A stretch of 11,083 nt of DNA, from assembly GCA_913054055.1 (NCBI GenBank), contig CAJXIT010000090.1, positions 1-11,083 on the forward strand, given 5' to 3'. Position 1 is the stretch's first letter. Every line of letters starts with the position of its first letter. The position numbers were made by a program, and so were the translations under genes. This DNA is from an uncultured Thalassolituus sp. (GTDB lineage Bacteria; Pseudomonadota; Gammaproteobacteria; Pseudomonadales; Oceanobacteraceae). The notes below the pieces were generated by a model. It was given only the letters and a program-made list of their open reading frames with translations. It was not told where the DNA came from and ran no database searches. Shown one piece after another: positions 1 through 7,100 of the stretch.

Positions 1-119
1 TATTGAATCATCCTATCCAAGTCAATCTAATCATTAGATTAACAAACGACTACTCAACACATATTTAGTTTACCACTGATAACAACTAGAATTTTCTGTC
101 ATACCTTATTGAGATTAGA
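1..119. other. Left-edge non-coding stretch
   Basis: This AT-rich stretch lies downstream of the porin gene. I see no credible coding region and no GC-rich hairpin followed by a T-run that would terminate the porin transcript. It holds a perfect 17-base palindrome (24-40), listed separately. A 9-base direct repeat, ATTAGATTA, occurs at 33-41 and again at 114-122, where it overlaps the porin stop codon. Confidence 0.5.
24..40. repeat. Perfect 8-1-8 AT-rich palindrome
   Basis: AATCTAAT, one C, then ATTAGATT form a perfect inverted repeat. It could be a protein-binding operator for a gene left of the window, or a weak RNA hairpin at the end of the porin transcript. No T-run follows on the minus strand, so a classical terminator is unlikely. 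The palindrome is seen directly; its function is unknown. Confidence 0.4.
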
Positions 120-1301
120 TTACCACCAAGTTTCCACTTGCCCACCAAATGTTAGACCCGATTGACCACTAAACACATTATCAACATCAACCCCTGCGAA
201 ATCAGCAGCACTATTCCAAGAAGCCATGGTCACAAAAAATTGGAAAACAAGCCTAGACCAAAAATCTCGACTCACTGCATATTGAGCGGCTAACGTTAAC
301 TTATGTAATTCTCTAGCAGTTTCGCTTTCTGGCTTAACTTGATCAAACCCATATTCTATTGCGACGCTAGTACGATCTGTAACATGATACTGAGGCCTAG
401 TTCCTAACGAAAGCCAGGTGGTTGATGCGTTATTGACTTCTGAATCCTCATAAATAAACACCCACATCGACGACCAGTCTGACAGTGCATTAAATACGAT
501 CTGATTGGTGATTCTCATGCTAGTATCATCACTGTTTGCTTTAGGGTTATTGCGCTTACCCGGATCCGATAAACCTCCAGAACCATATTGAACCGATAAG
601 GTATTATCGCCACCAAAAATATTCTTCTTATGCAATAGATTAACAGACCAGCCCTCAGTATTTTCACCCACAGTTTCATCACGGTTACTGACCTGCCCTA
701 GGGCTAAACCTAAGGTTAATGTGCCATCACCCAACTCGATATCACTGAAACGTATGTCATGTGTCAGCGAACTATCGCCTTCAGCGTCATTATTTTCAAG
801 AAAGCCATAACTGAACTTAGAAAAGCCTAAATCATAATTTTCTATTCCCATTCCGGGACCAGTGGTATCCCAATAAAAATAATCGTTTATATGAATATCA
901 TTTCTTCCATAAAAACGTTTACCTACCCACATTGCCATACTTGTTTTAGTCGATATAAGTTTTGATACAGAAACATAGTTATTCCTAAACGCGGGCGCAT
1001 ATTGTTCTGCATCTTCATCTCCATCTGCTACAAAAGCTAGCATGCCATGATATTTCAACTTGGGGCTAAACGCATCGTCTTCTCCAAGCTGTAAATCATG
1101 ATCCAAACCTAATTCTGCATAGTTTTCACATTCATTTCCTAATCGATATTTACCCGATGCGCCAGGCAATTTAAAGCACACTTGGTCACCGCCATCACTT
1201 GATAAGCCAATCCCAGTTCGTAAATACCCTTTAAACGTAGTTTCAGCATATGTGACAGAAGAAAAAGTGATAAAAAACAATAAGATCGAAAGAATCCGCA
1301 C
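120..1301 (-). CDS. Maltoporin-family (LamB-like) outer-membrane porin
   Basis: This 393-residue protein has a signal peptide: Met-Arg, a hydrophobic core (residues 3-17) and a likely cut after Thr-Tyr-Ala at about residue 19. The mature start (GYLRTGIG) and the segment GKYRLGNECENYAEL resemble E. coli LamB. Both cysteines of the LamB loop disulfide (C42, C58) and two slide aromatics (Y26, Y61) are kept. The segments WVGKRFYGRNDIHINDYFYWD and GPGMGIENYDLGFSK also match, and the protein ends in Trp-Trp as LamB does. It is expected to be a trimeric 18-strand barrel for maltodextrins or other oligosaccharides. It is about 50 residues shorter than E. coli LamB (446), probably through shorter loops, so its substrate may differ. 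The start is GTG, with CAGGG seven bases upstream and an in-frame stop two codons before it. No maltose ABC transporter or regulator genes are in the window. Confidence 0.88.
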   Translation of the reverse strand: MRILSILLFFITFSSVTYAETTFKGYLRTGIGLSSDGGDQVCFKLPGASGKYRLGNECENYAELGLDHDLQLGEDDAFSPKLKYHGMLAFVADGDEDAEQYAPAFRNNYVSVSKLISTKTSMAMWVGKRFYGRNDIHINDYFYWDTTGPGMGIENYDLGFSKFSYGFLENNDAEGDSSLTHDIRFSDIELGDGTLTLGLALGQVSNRDETVGENTEGWSVNLLHKKNIFGGDNTLSVQYGSGGLSDPGKRNNPKANSDDTSMRITNQIVFNALSDWSSMWVFIYEDSEVNNASTTWLSLGTRPQYHVTDRTSVAIEYGFDQVKPESETARELHKLTLAAQYAVSRDFWSRLVFQFFVTMASWNSAADFAGVDVDNVFSGQSGLTFGGQVETWW

Positions 1302-1322
1302 GGCTTAACCCTGTTCATTATT

Positions 1323-1337
1323 AACCTACTTTAGGTT
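1323..1337. repeat. 6-3-6 inverted repeat before the porin gene
   Basis: AACCTA, three bases, then TAGGTT form a perfect inverted repeat about 22 bp upstream of the porin GTG start. It could be an operator, or a small hairpin in the porin mRNA leader just upstream of its ribosome binding site. The repeat is seen directly; the role is inferred. I could not choose a convincing sigma-70 promoter in the 136-bp gap between the CBS gene and the porin gene. Confidence 0.35.
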
Positions 1338-1386
1338 TAGCTTAAGAGCTGCTGCCTGTAAATGTCGATATCAAAGGATCAGGCAC

Positions 1387-1407
1387 AAAAAAACCAGCAT
1401 AAGCTGG
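1387..1407 (-). terminator. Rho-independent terminator of the CBS-domain gene
   Basis: Read on the minus strand, CCAGC, loop TTAT, GCTGG is followed directly by seven T residues (plus-strand A-run 1387-1393). It starts about 30 bp after the CBS gene stop codon. It should separate the CBS (or narX-CBS) transcript from the porin gene, which then needs its own promoter. A second, AT-only inverted repeat (1422-1438, 7-3-7) overlaps the CBS stop codon. Confidence 0.75.
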
Positions 1408-1437
1408 CTTTCGTTTTAATCATTTATCTATGATAAA

Positions 1438-1926
1438 TCACTGAATTTGACTGACCACCTTCAAAATATTATTGGTTGAAATCACACCCGACATAATGCC
1501 ATTTTTTGTTACAAAAATTCTACGAATACCATCCTCTAACATTTTATCAGCCACTTCTGATACCACCGTTTCTTCATCCACCTGAATCACATTCTGAGTC
1601 ATTACTTTATTCACTGTACAGCGTTCGTCAGCTCGTTCAGCAAATTGATTTACCGTCGCTTCATCGTAACTTGTACCAACAAATTCAGCATACACCTCTG
1701 CAACCATTTTAGATTTTTCTTTATCCGTCTTACCTTCAAAATTAATCATATCTGTAGCGGTTACTACACCCACTAATGAGTGATCGCTTGCAATAACAGG
1801 AGCTCCTGATATTTTATTATTGATGAAAAATGTTGATAAACGCTTAATCGACCAGCCTTCATATGCCATGAACACATCCGGTGTCATAATGTCTTTTGCT
1901 TTTAACTGGCTTAGTGGAGTTGTCAT
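1438..1926 (-). CDS. Two-CBS-domain protein, putative nucleotide sensor
   Basis: This 162-residue soluble protein is essentially a tandem pair of CBS domains (a Bateman module). CBS1 spans about residues 10-64 (IMTPDVFMAYEGWS ... GVVTATDMI). CBS2 spans about 105-160 (VMTQNVIQVDEET ... GVISTNNIL). A 40-residue charged, helical-looking linker joins them. CBS1 ends in the usual ligand motif G-h-h-T-x-x-D (G53 to D59). In CBS2 the closing Asp is replaced by Asn (N153), so adenosine-nucleotide binding may be asymmetric. No signal peptide, membrane segment or catalytic domain is visible; the protein probably acts by binding a partner or ligand, and its target is unknown. The ATG has a strong SD (AGGGGG, 8 bases upstream). 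It lies 143 bp downstream of narX on the same strand, with its own apparent FNR-type promoter and a terminator behind it. Confidence 0.87.
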   Translation of the reverse strand: MTTPLSQLKAKDIMTPDVFMAYEGWSIKRLSTFFINNKISGAPVIASDHSLVGVVTATDMINFEGKTDKEKSKMVAEVYAEFVGTSYDEATVNQFAERADERCTVNKVMTQNVIQVDEETVVSEVADKMLEDGIRRIFVTKNGIMSGVISTNNILKVVSQIQ

Positions 1927-1965
1927 TTAAATTGCCCCCTTTTGATGCAATTTTTTCTTTTAGAT

Positions 1966-2014
1966 TCAGCATTATTTTACCAATTAATAATGCAGTAAAT
2001 CTGACCCCTATCAA
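1966..2014 (-). promoter_or_regulatory. Predicted FNR/ANR-type promoter of the CBS gene
   Basis: Read on the minus strand, positions 2014-2001 give TTGAT-AGGG-GTCAG, matching 8 of 10 consensus positions of the FNR box TTGAT-N4-ATCAA. A -10-like TAAAAT (1979-1974) follows at the right distance. If transcription starts near 1966, the box is centred at -41.5, the class II FNR activation position. The leader would be about 39 bases. The match and spacing are read from the sequence; regulation is inferred. Confidence 0.55.
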
Positions 2015-2069
2015 GTTTTTTTACGTTTAATAAAGGATTTATAATTACAATATTTCTTTCGATGATAAA

Positions 2070-3893
2070 TTACGAAAATTCTTGCGGACTGAATTCCATT
2101 TCAACACAAGTCCCGCCAAGTTCTTGTCGATATAACTTTAGCGCACCATTTAAGTGCCTACTCCTTTCTTTCATTATAGCCAATCCATAGTGGTTCATCT
2201 TTTCCGGATCATCAGGAATTCCTACGCCGTCATCACATACTTTCATTTTTATACTTTTTCCATTTTCAGATATATCTAAAGTAGCCTTTGTACCCTTAGA
2301 ATGGTGAATAGCATTTTGTAATGATTCTTTTGCCACCTGCAATAGATGAATCTCTTCACTAGGAGCAAGAGGAATAGCATCAATATCATAGTTCAGTTCT
2401 ATTTTCATATCGCTTCGCTCTGCCAATTGATTCACGGCATCCGTTAACGCACCCTTTAAACCATCGCCATCAATCTTTAATCTAAATGTAGATAAAAGTT
2501 CTCGTAATTGACGATATGCCGATGCAAGGCCTTCACGAATTTCATCAATTAGCTCTTGAAATATTTCTCCTTCGCTACCTTTATCATAAGACTTTTGTAA
2601 TCGTGTCACTTGAATTTTTAAATACGAAAGTGACTGAGCTAAAGAATCATGTAATTCTCGAGCAATAATGGTCCTTTCATTCAATAAACTGACTCGGCGG
2701 TCTTGGTTGGTTTGATTACGTAAGCTTAATGCCACTGCAATCTGATCGGCTACCGACTGCAACAACTGATGCTGCCAACTATCAACTGATGCTGAAAATG
2801 GAACTCGCACAACCAGCACACCGTAATTTTGATCATCTTGAACCAAAGGAAATTTAACCTGATAACCCAAATCGCTTGTTGTAACAAAACAACTATCTGC
2901 CACACATGCTTCACAATGAGTACCGTCACAACTATTTCTCGGCTCTTCATTCACTGTAAGCATATGAATATACGGTTTAATTGATTCCGGGGTACTTAAG
3001 CATAAATCCAAATCCTTAAGCTCAGTCAACTTTGAAACTTCATCCAAAACCGGCTGGAAGTCAAAATCATCTTCTAACTCATTAATTTTTCGCGCCGTTT
3101 CAAACAAAAACTTTAATGAATCATTTGATCGTTTTAATTCTTGAGTTTTATCTTCTACTTTTTTCTCCAAGTCATCATACATCTCACTCAACGCTTCGCT
3201 CATAGAGTTGAACGCCCCTGCCAGCACACCTAACTCGTCGCGGCTCTCAATTTCTATTCGGCCACCTAATTCTCCATGTTTCATTTTCAAAGCCATTTCT
3301 GTCAACTGCTTCAATGGTTGCTCCACATGCACATAAATATTTGTCATTGCCACATATACTAGTAATAAGGTAGCGAATAAAGCCACCACCTGAATAATAC
3401 GCAGCCATTCAATTTTGGCTTCTGCTTCTCGCTGATACTCAAATACCAATTGATCTATTTGATCTACAAAATCACTGATGGTTGTAATTAAGTGCAGTTC
3501 ATTATTTTTACTTGGTCGATAATTTTTTAAAAGTGGACTCACTGAATATTGCCACTCTTTTGCCACATCTTTGTATGACAAGGTAAGGCTGCTTTCACTG
3601 TTCTTTTCAAAGTTATGTACCAATACTCGATTGGTTAGAATACTTTCAAATTCCGTTAACTTCTGACTATCAATAGCATGAAAATCCGAGTCGTCTTGCT
3701 GCGCCAAAAGTTCTGATAGCATTTGATAACTTTGTTTACGGAGTGAGCCTGAAACATTGATTGCCGCTGCGTCACTGTCGGCCATTTCAGAAATAATAAA
3801 CGATGAAAACATGCTCACAATGGCCATGGCTGTCATGGCCGTAAGCAATGCTCCCACACGAAAAACAATCGAATTTTTAACTTTCACAAACAT
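2070..3893 (-). CDS. narX: Nitrate/nitrite sensor histidine kinase, NarX-type
   Basis: This 607-residue membrane kinase has the full NarX layout. TM1 spans about residues 11-35. The periplasmic P-box that binds nitrate/nitrite follows at once (DAAAINVSGSLRKQSYQM, 41-58). TM2 is about 165-187, HAMP about 188-240, and a coiled-coil linker about 240-265. A central GAF-like module carries a cysteine cluster (C322, C327, C330, C335). The HisKA_3 dimerisation domain has the phospho-accepting His in RELHDSLAQ (H415). The ATPase domain shows the N box (N527), DDGVGIP (554-560) and HYGLAIMKER. The expected partner is a NarL/NarP response regulator, but none is in the window. It diverges from narGHJI and lies upstream of the CBS gene. 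No clear Shine-Dalgarno precedes the ATG; this start is kept because TM1 begins directly after it. NarQ is the closest alternative, but the cysteine cluster and genomic position favour NarX. Confidence 0.9.
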   Translation of the reverse strand: MFVKVKNSIVFRVGALLTAMTAMAIVSMFSSFIISEMADSDAAAINVSGSLRKQSYQMLSELLAQQDDSDFHAIDSQKLTEFESILTNRVLVHNFEKNSESSLTLSYKDVAKEWQYSVSPLLKNYRPSKNNELHLITTISDFVDQIDQLVFEYQREAEAKIEWLRIIQVVALFATLLLVYVAMTNIYVHVEQPLKQLTEMALKMKHGELGGRIEIESRDELGVLAGAFNSMSEALSEMYDDLEKKVEDKTQELKRSNDSLKFLFETARKINELEDDFDFQPVLDEVSKLTELKDLDLCLSTPESIKPYIHMLTVNEEPRNSCDGTHCEACVADSCFVTTSDLGYQVKFPLVQDDQNYGVLVVRVPFSASVDSWQHQLLQSVADQIAVALSLRNQTNQDRRVSLLNERTIIARELHDSLAQSLSYLKIQVTRLQKSYDKGSEGEIFQELIDEIREGLASAYRQLRELLSTFRLKIDGDGLKGALTDAVNQLAERSDMKIELNYDIDAIPLAPSEEIHLLQVAKESLQNAIHHSKGTKATLDISENGKSIKMKVCDDGVGIPDDPEKMNHYGLAIMKERSRHLNGALKLYRQELGGTCVEMEFSPQEFS

Positions 3894-3916
3894 ATCAATA
3901 AATCAAAACAATTATC

Positions 3917-3933
3917 AGTAAAGTCAGTTTACT
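3917..3933. repeat. 6-5-6 inverted repeat in the narX leader
   Basis: AGTAAA, five bases, TTTACT form a perfect inverted repeat 24 bp upstream of the narX ATG. It may be an operator or part of a leader hairpin; chance is also possible in AT-rich DNA. I could not choose a definite narX promoter in this gap. Confidence 0.25.
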
Positions 3934-3969
3934 CTTTTTGCTAACCTCATGTGCATAGAAGTTCAGATT

Positions 3970-4002
3970 TTAGGTATTACCCCCTCTACCTCCTTGTAGG
4001 TA
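3970..4002. promoter_or_regulatory. NarL-type heptamer cluster with a 7-2-7 site
   Basis: Positions 3987-4002 read TACCTCC-TT-GTAGGTA, an inverted pair of NarL heptamers (consensus TACYYMT) with the 2-bp spacing recognised by NarL and NarP. The outer CTACCT/AGGTAG arms (3986-4003) are perfectly symmetric. Two more heptamer-like sequences lie just left of it: TTAGGTA (3970-3976) and TACCCCC (3978-3984). The 7-2-7 site is centred about -93.5 from the predicted narG start, similar to the proximal NarL region of E. coli narG. It also lies about 100 bp upstream of the narX ATG, so it could serve both directions. Confidence 0.65.
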
Positions 4003-4039
4003 GCAGCCCTCTCCCTAACGCAGTGGTCGAATCATTTCC

Positions 4040-4088
4040 TTGATTTACGTCAACAGAGTACAGCCCTTCTGCCCCTTATAGTCCTACG
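4040..4088 (+). promoter_or_regulatory. FNR-dependent class II promoter of narGHJI
   Basis: TTGAT-TTAC-GTCAA (4040-4053) matches 9 of 10 consensus positions of the FNR/ANR box. TATAGT (4077-4082) matches 5 of 6 positions of the -10 hexamer, and no good -35 is present, as expected when FNR replaces it. A start at about 4088 places the box centre at exactly -41.5. The leader is then about 64 bases. This implies induction by low oxygen, with nitrate input through the NarL-type site upstream. Confidence 0.8.
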
Positions 4089-4151
4089 CGAACATCAATT
4101 TACATTTCATTTTGCCCATCAAAAAAGAGCAAAAGATTAAGGAGAGAGTCT

Positions 4152-7100
4152 ATGAGTCAATTCCTCGACCGGCTTCAGTTTTTTAAACGGAAGCAAGGCG
4201 AATTTGCGGATGGTCATGGCACCACCACAAATGAAGATCGTCAATGGGAAGACGGATACCGTAAACGCTGGCAGCATGACAAGATCGTACGTTCCACCCA
4301 TGGGGTAAACTGTACGGGTTCTTGTAGCTGGAAGGTTTATGTTAAAGACGGCCTGATTACTTGGGAAACCCAGCAAACCGATTACCCTCGTACTCGTCCA
4401 GATCTACCCAACCACGAACCTCGTGGTTGCCCACGTGGTGCCAGTTATTCTTGGTATGTTTACAGCGCTAACCGTCTTAAGTATCCAAAAGTACGTAAGT
4501 CATTAATTAAACTGTATCGTGCCGCTAAACTTCAGCACAAAGACCCTGTTGATGCTTGGGGCTCTATTGTAAGCGACCCCGCGAAAGCAAAATCTTATAA
4601 AGAAAGTCGTGGCATGGGTGGCTTTGTTCGCGCCGACTGGACTGAAGTAAACGAAATCATTGCAGCTGCCAACGTTTATACCGCCAAAACCTTTGGTCCT
4701 GACCGCATCATTGGCTTCTCGCCAATTCCTGCCATGTCTATGGTGTCTTACGCCGCGGGTGCTCGTTATCTATCTTTGATTGGCGGTCACTGCTTAAGCT
4801 TCTACGATTGGTACTGTGATTTACCACCTGCGTCTCCTCAAATCTGGGGTGAGCAAACTGACGTACCGGAATCCGCTGACTGGTATAACTCTAACTACAT
4901 CATTGTTTGGGGTTCTAACGTGCCGCAAACCCGTACCCCAGATGCTCACTTCTTAACTGAAGCGCGTTATAAAGGTACTAAAGCCTGTGTTGTTACATCG
5001 GATTACTCTGAAGCATCCAAGTTTGCCGATGATTGGTTAGCCCCGAAACAGGGTACCGATGCGGCATTGGCCATGGCATTTGGTCACGTGATTCTTAAAG
5101 AATTCCACGTAGACAAACAAAGTGAATACTTCAGCGAATACGTTCGTGAAAAAACCGATTTCCCGAATCTGGTTATCCTGAATGAAGACGGTGATAACGA
5201 CGGAGTTATAAAATATGTCCAAGGTCGTTTCTTACGTGCGTCTGATTTAGCGGCCAATCTAGGTGAAGACAACAACCCTGAGTGGAAAACCATTGCGGTT
5301 AATGAAACAAACGGTGAATTAGTTTCTCCAAATGGATCCATCGGTTACCGCTGGGGCGAAAAAGGCAAATGGAACACCATGCAACTGGATGGTAAAACCG
5401 GCGCCGACGTTAAATTAAAAGTAAGCTTAAAAGAAGGGCACGATGAAATCGTATCCGTTGGCTTCCCTTATTTTGCAACGGCTCAGAACGAGCACGAGCA
5501 CAAATACTACGACCACACTGAGCACGATGAAGTATTGCAACGCAACCTTCCAGCGAAGCGTATTAAACTGGCAAACGGTGAAGAAGCCCTGGTAACAACG
5601 GTATTTGACTTAACCGTTGCTAACTACGGTGTCGATGCAGGCTACGGCGGCGAAAACGTGGCCTCTTCGTACGAAGACGACGTGCCTTACACACCAGCAT
5701 GGCAGCAACGGGTAACCGGTGTTGATCCTAAGCTAGTGATTAAGGTAGCCCGTGAATTTGCCAGCACTGCCGATAAAACCCGCGGTCGTTCCATGATTAT
5801 TATCGGTGCGGCAATGAACCACTGGTATCACATGGACATGAACTACCGCGGCGTCATCAACATGTTGATGATGTGTGGTTGTATCGGTCAATCAGGTGGT
5901 GGTTGGGCTCACTATGTGGGTCAAGAAAAACTGCGCCCTCAAACCGGTTGGCAACCACTGGCATTTGGCTTGGATTGGCAGAAGCCACCACGTCACATGA
6001 ACGGTACGTCTTTCTTCTACAACCATGCAAACCAATGGCGTTACGAAAAACTGTCTATGCAGGAAGTGATTTCGCCACTGGCAAACAAAGAAAAATGGTC
6101 TGGTTCAATTATCGACTTTAACAGCCGCGCAGAACGCATGGGCTGGTTACCGTCAGCGCCTCAGTTAGCAATCAACCCTCTTCAGCTAACAAAAGATGCC
6201 GCAGCAAAAGGCATGTCGGCTAAAGACTACGCCGTTGAGCAATTGAAGTCTGGTGAACTAGAGTTTGCAAATCAGGACCCTGACAATCCAATTAACTTCC
6301 CTCGTAACATGTTTATCTGGCGCTCGAATCTATTAGGTTCATCAGGTAAAGGTCACGAATACATGCTGCGCCATTTATTAGGCACCAAACACGGCTTAAT
6401 GAATAAAGACCTTGGGGAAAATAATGAAACCAAACCCGAAGATGTGAAATGGCATGACGCCCCATCTGAAGGAAAGTTAGATTTACTTGTGACATTAGAC
6501 TTCCGTATGTCTACCACGTGTTTGTACTCAGACATCGTTCTGCCAACAGCCACATGGTACGAAAAAGACGACATGAATACGTCTGACATGCACCCATTCA
6601 TCCACCCACTTTCTAAGGCGGCGGATCCAGCATGGGAAGCACGTTCTGACTGGGACATCTTTAAAGGCATTGCTAAGCAGTTCTCCACTGCCTGTGAAGG
6701 CCACCTAGGTGTTGAAAAAGATTTAGTCACCCTACCAACCTTGCACGACACTCCAGCTGAATTGGCCATGCCATTAGGTGAAGTGAAATCTTGGTGGAAA
6801 GGCGAATGTGATTTGATTCCTGGTCGTACTGCACCGGCTTTAATTGAAGTGGAACGTCACTACCCAGATACTTATGAGCGCTTTACTTCGCTTGGCCCAT
6901 TAATGGACAAGCAAGGTAACGGTGGTAAAGGCATCAACTGGAATACAGATGATGAAATCGCCCTATTGGGTGAGCTGAACTACAAAAAATTAGATGGCCC
7001 TGCAAAAGGTCGTCCAAACATTGAAAGCGCCATTGATGCCGCTGAAGTGGTTCTGACTCTTGCACCAGAAACCAACGGTAACGTTGCGGTGAAAGCATGG

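Noticed and set aside
1355..1372. Possible FNR box upstream of the porin (TTGAT-ATCG-ACATT on the minus strand)
   Set aside because: Only the first half-site is good; the second half matches one of five positions.
1506..1712. 68-residue plus-strand open frame inside the CBS gene
   Set aside because: It lies antisense within a well-supported CBS-domain gene, has no ribosome binding site and no recognisable motif.
1990..2069. Terminator between narX and the CBS gene
   Set aside because: On the minus strand there is no GC-rich stem followed by T residues, only an A-run; read-through from narX into the CBS gene is possible.
4110..4123. Possible second FNR box in the narG leader ending in ATCAA
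   Set aside because: The right half is perfect but the left half matches only two of five positions, and it would lie downstream of the predicted start.
4137..4376. Minus-strand open frame over the narG start
   Set aside because: It is antisense to the highly conserved NarG N-terminus, and its length is explained by narG codon use.
6353..6769. 138-residue minus-strand open frame inside narG
   Set aside because: It is the longest antisense frame but has no family features or start signal, and narG on the other strand is fully conserved here.
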